From contig JAHRFX010000007.1 in the NCBI GenBank assembly GCA_019084405.1, forward strand, positions 1-34,206: DNA of 34,206 nucleotides, written 5' to 3'. The number at the start of each line of letters is the position of its first letter. The first letter of the stretch is position 1. The notes beneath the pieces are model-generated. The model did not search any database and was not told the origin of the DNA. It was given only the letters and a program-made list of their open reading frames with translations. Below are positions 25,275-33,757 of this stretch, in pieces. A program made the translations under genes and the position numbers. The stretch is from Methanobacterium sp. GTDB lineage: Archaea > Methanobacteriota > Methanobacteria > Methanobacteriales > Methanobacteriaceae.

Positions 25275-25396
25275 AATATTTATATAGTATTATCATATAT
25301 CAATTAATGTAATACTAATAAGCAGGACCAGAGCATCAATCAAAAACAACTACCCTACCAACCATTTCTCAAAAAAAAAACCTGCTTATTTGTTAC
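25275..25396 (+). ncRNA. Candidate structured small RNA, unit 2
   Basis: The same AATATTTATATA box at 25275-25286 is followed 33 bases later by the same TGTAATACT at 25308-25316. The downstream 5' sequence matches unit 1 as TGTAATACT-RR-T-R-AG. A 10-bp perfect stem, AATAAGCAGG (25317) with CCTGCTTATT (25381), closes a C/A-rich single-stranded loop, backed by TGTAA (25308) with TTACA (25392). ATTACTA / TAGTAAT (25254-25277) flanks the promoter. It may alternatively be the leader of the broken gene at 25487. Confidence 0.4.
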
Positions 25397-25414
25397 ACCA
25401 GTAAAATAAATTAA

Positions 25415-25459
25415 GGGGTGGGAAAATTCACCTTCAGTTTTACTATAAACTCCCACCCC
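25415..25459. terminator. GC-rich hairpin downstream of unit 2
   Basis: GGGGTGGGA at 25415-25423 pairs with TCCCACCCC at 25451-25459, a 9-bp stem with a 27-base loop, followed by a T triplet and an AT-rich stretch. It lies between unit 2 and the ribosome site of the broken gene at 25487. It could end the small RNA or shape the leader of that gene. Confidence 0.5.
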
Positions 25460-25486
25460 CTTTAAATATAATTAAAGGTGATTATA

Positions 25487-26021
25487 ATGGTCTATAATAA
25501 TAACAAGGTGATGGTATCTGCTCGTTGTGAAACCAAAAGCAAAGATGATCCTAAAAAAATAGTAAATATACCTATGGTGATGCCCTTAATTACTTTGCCC
25601 GGTTAATAACCCACCGGAAAGATGATATCCGGGCTGAGATACAGATCCTGAAATCAGAAATAAAATACTATGATAATCAAATAAAGCGTAATAAGTACCT
25701 CAAAAAAAAGCCAAGAAGAATACATGCAATCTTTGGAAGAGGAACTAGTAACTGGTAATAAATCAACCCTACTGGACCTGGACTTAAAAAAAAAACCACA
25801 AAAAGAAGTGGAAAAATCCATCCTAGATAGGGGTAAGAAAAAATTAGATCTCTACCTCCAGGAGGCCATCAATGCCATTATGGAAATAGCCCGTCAGCAT
25901 GAATGCTGTCCCCTGGAAGTGGGTAAACACACCAAAAAAAGACTTAAATCCCGTACATGCCCATAAATGTGGCATGAGTAGATCAGAATTTGAAAAGATG
26001 ATTATGGAATATGACCGGTAG
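25487..26021 (+). pseudogene. Frameshifted gene of unknown function
   Basis: GGTGAT precedes an ATG at 25487. The product continues across frames as MVSARCETKSKDDPKKIVNI, then YGDALNYFARLITHRKDDIR, then (S)QEEYMQSLEEELVTGN and LYLQEAINAIMEIARQHECC, then NPVHAHKCGMSRSEFEKMI up to TAG at 26019-26021. Breaks lie near 25570, in the A8 run at about 25703-25710, and in the A7 run near 25932-25939. The repaired protein would be about 175 residues, charged and helical with a C/H-rich C-terminal third (HECC, HAHKC) that may bind zinc. I do not recognise the family. Confidence 0.65.
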
Positions 26022-26722
26022 AGTGAAATTATTTTCACTAAGCTAGTTTCATTCTTTAGATATCCCAAATAGTATATCAATTATATAAAAAAGCATTAGA
26101 AATTATTTTTTAGGGATTTTTATGGTTGAAAGATTTTTATTTATTTTTTTTAAATTTTTTAGCGGATTTATAAATGAATGACTGATTATACGGTCTTTTT
26201 ATGGTGATATCATTTTTTGTATATCTTACAACGAAGGTATAATGGAGGTTTTAGATGTATCGTATATACGATAGTGAGTATATACAAAAAAAACAGATTT
26301 GAGAATCCCTATGGGAGTGAGGATATACAATTTTTGATATCAGCTGAATTAATTAAAAAGTATAATAATAAAATAAATTAAGTATTAATTATTTATAATT
26401 TCATATGATATATTTGTTGTTTTAAATAGCATATAAAATATGAGGTAGATGATGTATTTTATAAGATGTGGAAAACAGTTTCCAGGGATGTTATAGTTCA
26501 ATAACAAATCTGCTCAGCAAGAAAAAACAAATTATAGTATTTATTATGGCTTTTTAGGATATACTTTTTTCCACATATCATCCTGTGAAATAACCGAATA
26601 TCGAGGTTAGCCCATAAAAGAATTAATTAAATTTCAAAATTATGGAAAAAATAAATAAATAAATTGGAAAAATCTTCAAATAATGCATTAATCATTTAAT
26701 ATATCTATTTTAAACTAATAAA
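26022..26722. other. AT-rich intergenic region with 134-bp inverted-repeat element
   Basis: No gene I can support. Bases 26206-26225 and 26322-26341 form a 20-bp inverted repeat (GATATCA.....TGTATATC arms, 16 of 20 matching, the four mismatches central), bounding 136 bp that include the 12-bp palindrome TCGTATATACGA near the middle. This could be a small mobile remnant or a regulatory element. The remainder is simple AT-rich sequence. Confidence 0.6.
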
Positions 26723-27145
26723 CTAATTACGCCGTTTATATAAAAATCCAGTAACTATTAAAGCTCCAATTATAATAAATACAATGAGGTTGGTCCAAGG
26801 AAATTCATTAGATTCATTTGAATTAACAGTAGTTTCATTAACACCAGAAGCTTCAGGATCCTCATCAACACTTTGAACCTCATCCAAACCAGACTGACTA
26901 TTCGGCATATTATTAACATTATTGGGAGAATTAATTACACCAGACCCACCAGAACTTGAACCACCACCTGAACTACTCCTAGCACTCGAACCACTACCAC
27001 TAGTTGAACTTTGATCCTGACTAGAAGAACTATTCTTCAAATCAAAATCATCAGGATAATGATTATGTCCTGGATGCGCTGTAACAACACCACAAAAAAC
27101 TAAAACCAAACCCATAACCCCTAAAAATATTAAAATCTTTCTCAC
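26723..27145 (-). CDS. Secreted, membrane-anchored His/Ser-rich small protein
   Basis: About 140 residues. A signal peptide (MRKILIFLGVMGLVLVFCGVVTA) is followed by AHPGHNHYPDDFD, whose three histidines are a likely metal-binding site right at the mature N-terminus. A low-complexity Ser/Gly/Asn linker follows, then a single C-terminal helix (NLIVFIIIGALIVTGFLY) with the basic stop-transfer KRRN. It should sit outside the membrane. The GTG at 27145 is chosen because GAGGTGGTGATT precedes it; the upstream in-frame TTG would add seven residues across that site. It lies 83 bases after the CobN-like gene, same strand, and shares its anchor style. Confidence 0.8.
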   Translation of the reverse strand: MRKILIFLGVMGLVLVFCGVVTAHPGHNHYPDDFDLKNSSSSQDQSSTSGSGSSARSSSGGGSSSGGSGVINSPNNVNNMPNSQSGLDEVQSVDEDPEASGVNETTVNSNESNEFPWTNLIVFIIIGALIVTGFLYKRRN

Positions 27146-27228
27146 AATCACCACCTCAAACAAAATACTATTGTATAAAAAACCCCTGCAATATTTCTAA
27201 AAAAAAAGAAAAAAAAGGGGAAAATTAT

Positions 27229-30200
27229 TTATTTTTTAGCAAACCCTAAAAAGCTCAGAATACTTCCTTTAAAGAATCCCACACCAATCAAACCACTGAT
27301 GAGTAAAACTCCCACAATAGCAGCAAAAGGCGTGTTATCTACTTGATTTGGAGGATTTTCGGTTTTAGAAACCTCATGAGCAGTTTTGGATTCTTCACCA
27401 GCACTCTCACCTGCTTCAGCAGCAGACTGACTAACTGAAGTAGCAGAAACACTTTGAGAAACACCAGGGCTAGCTGTTCCACCGGAATTAGCAGGAGCAC
27501 CCGGATTAGCAGGCGGAACCACTCCCGGATCAATATCCGGTAATTGTTCTCCACCATCTTCTACGGGTACCATACCCATCATCTCTGCTAATCTTTTAGC
27601 CTGTTCCGGAGTAAGTTCCATGAAACCACGACTATCAGCCTGATAAATCACATTACGGATCATTTCAGCAACAGAAGGATCGAGTTGATTGTACATATTC
27701 TCATCAAACAGATAAGTGCTACCAATTTTTTGCCAGACATCAGCGCTTACCACATCAACTAATGCATCATTAGTAAATATTCTTCGTATACTAAGAGCTA
27801 TAGTGACTTGGCCAGAAAATCCTTGCTTCAACATCCCTTCTCTCCAAGTAGGATTGAACAATGTAAGGGTCAAGTCATCCAGAATCTTTTCTTTAACAGT
27901 CAATGCTTTTGGATTTCCATCACCAGTTTTAATGATGTAACTAGTTATTGTTCTACCTGTAAGCCTTTCAACCATGAAATTGAAAACTCCAGAAGAGGTA
28001 TAAGACCTTCCAGGTGTTACGGTGTAACTAATTGCCATTGTAGTGTCTACTGTGTGTAGAAGTTTTTCCATTAAAAAATTGCCTTTGACTCCTGAAAGAT
28101 CTTTCCCATAAACATAGGAATTGTAATTCATATAAAGATCAGCAATTTCTTCTTCTGTCCAATCGTCAAGTGAACGTAGAAGTCTGTTAACACCAGCTCC
28201 ATGTGAATCAGCGCCAGGTGGTAAACTGAAAATTCTTGCCCGGGCTAAACGTTCTGCCTGTGATTTAGCTTGTTCAATAGTCAGTCCTTGAGATATCAGA
28301 TCAGCTTCTAAACTTGGAATCATATCCAAATAATGCTTACGTACAAAATTTAATTCTGTAGGTTCATTTAATAAGGCTACTTGCTTCACAGCCTCATCAA
28401 TCCATCTTATCACATCTGGATGCGCATCTCTGAAACTAGATGATGCCTGTATAATGATGTCAATCCTAGACCTACCTAGCTGTTCTAGAGGAATCACTTT
28501 TGTTCCAACCACAAATGTACCAAAGTAAATTGGTTCGACACCTAAAAGATAGAAGGCACTAGCAACACTCTGCCCTTTGGTAACCATAACTTCTCCACCA
28601 CTGATTGGCATGGCTACAGTTTCAGGGTATTTTCCACTATTAGCCTGTAAGTACCTTTCAAGCATTGCTTCAACAGATTTTTTCCCGATGATAGTGGCTA
28701 CAGAATCTGGAACAGTTCGCGGGTCATATGCGTATATATTACGCCCAGTTGGTAATGCTAATGAACGTACAACATCTCCTGAAACTCCGGGTAAAATGAA
28801 ACCTCCGTTAAGAGCATTGAGTAATGAATTCATTTCATCCGCAGCGCTTTGTATCAGCAAATTTCTAATTTCATCCCGCCTACTAGCTCTGTTTTCTGGA
28901 TCAAATGCTATAATCGCATCTAACCATTTTTCTAGAGTGTCATTATCAGGCAATTCGCCAAATACATGCAAACCATAAGGTGTGTACATTGATTGTAGTT
29001 CATGCAAATAGTCGTGTAATTTGTTTAATACTATACCAAAACTTGTGCTTGAATTTATATCCAATCTTTCAGCTAAACCTGCTTCACTGTTGATTTTCTC
29101 CCATATTTGGTCTTTTAAAAGGTTCATACGTTCAGTATTATTGTATGTATATGCTTCATTGAATGAATCAACCAAATTATGCATAACAGCATAGTTTCCA
29201 TAGAGTTGGGTTTCCGTCAAGGGAGGAGTTAAATAAGAGATTATAGTAGCATATGCTCTTCTTTTAGCAGGATTAGCTTCACCGGGGTTTGCCATATTAT
29301 ATAGGTAAATATGGGGTATATTGCCAATTAATGTGTTAGGCCAATCCTCCTCAGTTAAACCAGTGCTATGTCCTGGTAAAAGTTCCAGGGTTCCGTGTTG
29401 TCCTACTTGAACCATTGCATCTGCATCGAACATTTTTTGCATCCATAGATAGAATGCGATATATTGATGAGTTGGTGGTAATGATTTTTCATCGTGTAAA
29501 CTGGATATAGTTCCATTCCATTTCCAAATAGGTTGAGGACCAAGGAATATATTTCCAAGCATTATACCTGGAATGACGATTTTGTCATCATATGTCATCA
29601 TATCCCCAATTGGTGGCCCCCACATAGCTTCTACTTGCGCACGTAATGATTCTGGTAGTTTATAATACATCTGCAAGTATTCACTTCGAGAAATAGTTAC
29701 AACGCCTTTTTGAATCAACTGTTCAAGTTGTGTTGAAGTGTAGTTTAGAGGATTACGACCACGATCTTTGATCAAAGCTAGTATATCATCTGATGTAAGA
29801 TTAACCACATCCAATGAGCCGAAATTATAACCATTCTGAGCCATAGCCTTTATGATGTTAGTTATGCTATCAACTAAATTTAGATTTCCGGATACTGGCA
29901 TGGTTTCATCGTGTGTGTTGTCTGCATATACCAAAGATATCTTTTTATCAGCATTGTCTTTGTGCTTTAAGTTAGCCCAAGCAACAATTTGGTCTGCTAA
30001 TTGTTCAATACCGGGTTGATACGGTGCAAATGATTTTAAATAAGTTCCTGTTATAGATTCTGCGCCAACAATTTTAGTTCCGCCTATAAGTATAGGTATT
30101 GTCCGCCCATCTAGTTCAGGAGCAGCTACCCATGATAATAATTCCGATCCAAAAAGTCCAGTGCTGTTTTGAAGATATTCATCTAGTGTAGATAAACTGT

Positions 30201-31446
30201 AAACCATAATAGGACTCATTACCGGAACATTGAGCTGTTGGAATAAATTCAGTGTTGCGTTATTTCCTGAACCTCCATGATGATGGAATACTAAGACATC
30301 AATAAATGAAGTTCCATTAATCATGAAATAGTCGGGGTACTTTGTAAGCGACATATCAGCACGTACGAACGACATTACATTAACTCCACGTGCTTCCAAT
30401 GCTGCTGTTAAAGCATCATATATCTCAATGTTATTATCATAGTAGTAGAAAGTTTCAATTGACAATCCAACCCACGGTGCATTCGCTTTGTATTTACCTG
30501 AATCTGTATACCATTGCACATAACTTTCTCTGCTAGTAAATTCTGTGGTAGTATCTGGATGATAAAGAAAACTTGTTGGGTTTAGAGGGATTATCCGTGT
30601 TTCATTAGCGCTGATGTCTATAGAACCCGTTAGCCGTAGTAAGTCTAAAAATCCCCTTTTAATGTTGTCTCTGTTCAAGTTGATACCAAATATACTTCCA
30701 ACACTAAATGGCAATGCAGTTACATTGCGCCCTTCAAATGCGCCACTTCCAAAAATTTGGGCATCAGATGGTAATTGTTTTGCTGCTTCTGCAATTACTG
30801 GAACTGCTCCCGGAGACCAACTTCCTCCGCCATAACACGCAAGTATGTTTGCTGTTTTTAGTTCTTCTGCTAATTTATCTGCTAAATTAGTATCTGCATA
30901 CAAATCTTCTGAACTAAATATTTTTAGTTCAAAATCATACCCCACTATATATAACTCATTTTTATATACGTCTATCAATAGATTTATAGGATCACGGCGG
31001 GGTCCATTGAGAATTATAACCATTTTGGTTGGTTGTAGCATTTTGGATGGTACGAATGTGTGGTTCAGTTCGGCTGTGGGTATTGGAGAACCAGTAGGTG
31101 TTACTGTGGTGCTGTAATTTCTTCCTGAGAAGAGAATTTCCACGTTGAATTGTGTTAAACTGGAATTAAAATAGATATCATAATGTCCGCTGGAATTAGT
31201 TGTTCCACTGGCGATCAATGAATTATTAGTGGGATTTTTAATATTAATAACCGCGCCATTGGCTGGTGCGGTGTCATTTTTAATCACACCATAAATTCGA
31301 GGGTCTGGTTCACTGGAACTTGCATCTGTTTGGTTAGTAGATTGCACAGTAGCACTATCATTTAAACCACCTCCCTGTGAATCTTCTGCTGCCACTGCTC
31401 CACACAGCGCCATGACGAAAACAAATGTAGTTATTAGTAAAATCAC
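27229..31446 (-). CDS. Surface-anchored CobN-like chelatase subunit
   Basis: 1405 residues, similar in length to cytoplasmic CobN/BchH (about 1250). An N-terminal signal sequence (LLITTFVFVMALCGAVAAED) and a beta-sandwich of the carboxypeptidase-regulatory type (IYGVIKNDTAPANGAVINIK, about 50-110) precede the CobN core (about 125-1290): GQHGTLELLPGHSTGLTEEDWP with H684, NPGEANPAKRRAYA, LTPPLTETQLYGNY and GRSRIDIIIQASSSFRDAHP. A Pro/Ser/Ala linker and a C-terminal helix from about 1373 anchor it. Chelatase motifs are conserved but the site is outside the cell, without ATP or the ChlI/D-type ATPase. The listed start is GTG; an ATT at 31458 with AAGGAGGTG upstream would add MRKQ and give a better signal peptide. 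Confidence 0.88.
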   Translation of the reverse strand: MILLITTFVFVMALCGAVAAEDSQGGGLNDSATVQSTNQTDASSSEPDPRIYGVIKNDTAPANGAVINIKNPTNNSLIASGTTNSSGHYDIYFNSSLTQFNVEILFSGRNYSTTVTPTGSPIPTAELNHTFVPSKMLQPTKMVIILNGPRRDPINLLIDVYKNELYIVGYDFELKIFSSEDLYADTNLADKLAEELKTANILACYGGGSWSPGAVPVIAEAAKQLPSDAQIFGSGAFEGRNVTALPFSVGSIFGINLNRDNIKRGFLDLLRLTGSIDISANETRIIPLNPTSFLYHPDTTTEFTSRESYVQWYTDSGKYKANAPWVGLSIETFYYYDNNIEIYDALTAALEARGVNVMSFVRADMSLTKYPDYFMINGTSFIDVLVFHHHGGSGNNATLNLFQQLNVPVMSPIMVYSLSTLDEYLQNSTGLFGSELLSWVAAPELDGRTIPILIGGTKIVGAESITGTYLKSFAPYQPGIEQLADQIVAWANLKHKDNADKKISLVYADNTHDETMPVSGNLNLVDSITNIIKAMAQNGYNFGSLDVVNLTSDDILALIKDRGRNPLNYTSTQLEQLIQKGVVTISRSEYLQMYYKLPESLRAQVEAMWGPPIGDMMTYDDKIVIPGIMLGNIFLGPQPIWKWNGTISSLHDEKSLPPTHQYIAFYLWMQKMFDADAMVQVGQHGTLELLPGHSTGLTEEDWPNTLIGNIPHIYLYNMANPGEANPAKRRAYATIISYLTPPLTETQLYGNYAVMHNLVDSFNEAYTYNNTERMNLLKDQIWEKINSEAGLAERLDINSSTSFGIVLNKLHDYLHELQSMYTPYGLHVFGELPDNDTLEKWLDAIIAFDPENRASRRDEIRNLLIQSAADEMNSLLNALNGGFILPGVSGDVVRSLALPTGRNIYAYDPRTVPDSVATIIGKKSVEAMLERYLQANSGKYPETVAMPISGGEVMVTKGQSVASAFYLLGVEPIYFGTFVVGTKVIPLEQLGRSRIDIIIQASSSFRDAHPDVIRWIDEAVKQVALLNEPTELNFVRKHYLDMIPSLEADLISQGLTIEQAKSQAERLARARIFSLPPGADSHGAGVNRLLRSLDDWTEEEIADLYMNYNSYVYGKDLSGVKGNFLMEKLLHTVDTTMAISYTVTPGRSYTSSGVFNFMVERLTGRTITSYIIKTGDGNPKALTVKEKILDDLTLTLFNPTWREGMLKQGFSGQVTIALSIRRIFTNDALVDVVSADVWQKIGSTYLFDENMYNQLDPSVAEMIRNVIYQADSRGFMELTPEQAKRLAEMMGMVPVEDGGEQLPDIDPGVVPPANPGAPANSGGTASPGVSQSVSATSVSQSAAEAGESAGEESKTAHEVSKTENPPNQVDNTPFAAIVGVLLISGLIGVGFFKGSILSFLGFAKK

Positions 31447-32336
31447 TTGTTTTCTAATTTTTTCACCTCCTTTTTAATTTATAAACACAATAAAATGGGT
31501 ATAAGCACTATTTAATACTATTTATTACTTTGTTAATATTACGTTTTTGGTAAAAATGAGAGAATAAGTAATAAACTTACCCTAAAAATATTACAAAAAA
31601 AATAAAAAAATAAGAAATCGTAATAATAAGGTAAGATATAATCCCCACACCAATAGCAGCCTCCTAAAAAAGTATTACAAAAATAATAATTAAAAACAAC
31701 TCAATTATGCTTCAAATTTAACTTTAAAGCCAAAAATAAATAAAACCCAATAATTAATAAATATAAAACTGTATTCAGTAAAATTAAATTCAGAAAACCA
31801 TAAAAATAGTATAATAAGGCTTTAATTTCAATAAAGTGAATAATACCAGAAAATATTACGAATGGTCAAATTTTAAGAAGTATAGGGGTTGGATAAAAAA
31901 TCTTATAGTAGAATTAAATGCACTATCACCATGGATCCGAAAATTAATCTCCTTTTTGAATGCAAAATGAGTTTCAAGAATAATGAAGTAATCATAGATC
32001 AATTATTTTAGTACAAACGCCTTATAATCCCGTTTTACATTATTATTTAGCCAAAATAGTTACAGTTTTATTATACACCTGGGCCCAAATATACTCCAGA
32101 TCTGGAAACCCCCACCATCAAACCATAGACACCAATATCAGAACGTACATTACCATTCCCGGAATGGCCAATGATAGTTAATTTTCCCTAACATTGTCAC
32201 CTTTAAATGGGGAGCCATACGATTTATTTTCTAAGGGCCACCCCCTGAGATTAAAAAAAAAAACTGCTTCAAATAAGGAATTATAGAAAATATAATAATC
32301 TAATGGTTTTATAATGTCTTAGGGAGTTTCAAGTAC
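31447..32336. other. Long intergenic region, no supported gene
   Basis: Contains the CobN ribosome site (AAGGAGGTG, minus strand, about 31466-31474) and AT-rich upstream DNA with TTTATAAATT. A stretch at about 32050-32180 is richer in G+C and reads SRSGNPHHQTIDTNIRTYIT and PGMANDS on the plus strand before a TAA, with no start codon; it may be the tail of a lost gene but I cannot name it. Nothing else is supported. Confidence 0.5.
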
Positions 32337-33134
32337 ATGATCATTAAAAAAATAGTTAAAGAGGATCTTCCCCACCTATCCCGGTTCCAGTTAGAAAACT
32401 GGCCAGATATCATTCCGGATTTTAAATTTTATCTCCACAATTCCTTCCATCCGGTAAAAATCATCCAGGAACAAAAAAATAGTGGGTATCGGATGTGCCC
32501 TATCCTTTGGAAAAACAGCATGGCTGGGCCATATCATTGTAGAGGAAAAATATAGAAATAAAGGGGTGGGAAGCAATCTGGTGGAGTATTTATGCACCTA
32601 TCTGGAAAATAGGGGAGCTCTAACCATATCCTTAATCACCACCCCGGGAGCATTTAAATTCTACCAAAAACTGGGATTTAAAGTAGATACCGAATATATA
32701 TTCCTGGAGGGTGATGGACCATTAGAAGCTGCCCATTCACCTAAGGTAGATAAGTCAGGTAAAAAAGACCAGGACCAGATACTTAAATTAGATAAAATGG
32801 TGAGTGGGGAAAACCGAGGCCATCTACTTGATGATTATCTTAAACAATTCCTATGTTTACCAGGACGGGGATAAAATTAAGGGTTACTATATCCCGGATT
32901 TAGGGGAAGGATTGATTATATCTCAAGATGAAATAGCTGGTCTGGAGTTAATGAAATTCAGATGTCAAACTAAGAATCAGGGGGGTACTGCCCCTGGATA
33001 ATACCCGGGGAGTTAATTTTCTATTAGATAATGATTTTCAGGAGATAAGAAGGGTAAAAAGGATGGTAAGTGGTGAGAAGTTTAGTTGGGATTCAGCTAA
33101 GATATTTAATCGTATTGGGAGGAATATGGGGTAG
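32337..33134 (+). pseudogene. Frameshifted two-domain GNAT acetyltransferase
   Basis: Starts with ATG at 32337 (IIKKIVKEDLPHLSRFQLEN), changes frame at the A7 run near 32476 to VGIGCALSFGKTAWLGHIIV and EEKYRNKGVGSNLVEYLC, the acetyl-CoA motif (R/Q-x-x-G-x-G) and TTPGAFKFYQKLGFKVD; changes again near 32850 to SYVYQDGDKIKGYYIPDLGE and at the G6 run near 32980 to LPLDNTRGVNFLLDNDFQEI and a TAG at 33132-33134. The repaired protein of about 265 residues would be an N-terminal GNAT plus a C-terminal GNAT-like domain (Acetyltransf_18 type). At least three one-base lesions, two in homopolymers. Confidence 0.8.
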
Positions 33135-33329
33135 TAAACAATTATTTTAAGGGTTACTTTGGAATATGTTATTGAAATATTATCTTTATTCTTTATCATT
33201 TGTGTAAATATCACTTTAATCTTAATTATTAGGAAAAGACCCTTAATAGACAAATTTTTTACTTAGAATTTACTTAAATATATTAAAGGGGAGATATAGT
33301 ATTGGATTAAAAATTTGAGGTGATATATT

Positions 33330-33542
33330 ATGGAAAGACCAACCATAGCACAATTGATAAAGGCATGTAAGGGTGTAAATTACCCGGCAAATAAAAGTGA
33401 GATTCTGGCCCAGGCCAAAGAAAACAAGGCATCAAAAGATATAATCCGAGCTTTGAAGATGTTAACCGAAGCGGATTATCAATCGGCAAATGAGATTTCC
33501 CGAGCATTTGCCCTGGAAAACAGGGATGCATTCTGGCTATAA
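33330..33542 (+). CDS. DUF2795 family protein
   Basis: 70 residues. The IAQLIKACKGVNYPANKSEI and NKASKDIIRALKMLTEADYQSANEI segments match DUF2795, small helical proteins found in archaea and actinobacteria with no established activity. GAGGTGAT lies about 8 bases before the ATG. No membrane segment and one cysteine (C13). It stands alone between AT-rich spacers. Confidence 0.78.
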   Translation: MERPTIAQLIKACKGVNYPANKSEILAQAKENKASKDIIRALKMLTEADYQSANEISRAFALENRDAFWL

Positions 33543-33699
33543 AGGTTGATATATATTTTTTGTTTCCTCCTCACTTATCTCTAATCTTTACCTTTTTCAT
33601 AAATAGCTGAGGACTTATTTTATCCATTAGAACCGGATAGTGAATTAAAGTAAAAAAAAAAATAAGAAAATTATTATAAGCCCCATCTATTACGGAATT

Positions 33700-33757
33700 T
33701 AAGCCAGGTAAAATAATGGAGGAGAATGGATTTTTTTAATCCTCCTTACTTATAATT
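33700..33757. terminator. Weak hairpin between convergent genes
   Basis: GGAGGA near 33720 pairs with TCCTCC near 33741 around an AT-rich loop containing a T7 run. It lies between the DUF2795 and TPR genes, which converge, and could end both transcripts. Short stem, so low confidence. Confidence 0.3.

Noticed and set aside
25487..26021. Plasmid replication protein
   Set aside because: The CopG-like gene and RNA units suggest copy control, but the repaired protein shows no rolling-circle or helicase motif.
26450..26497. Short frame MMYFIRCGKQFPGML after a GAGGTAG site
   Set aside because: Only 15 codons and a single cysteine; a zinc-ribbon start is imaginable but unsupported.
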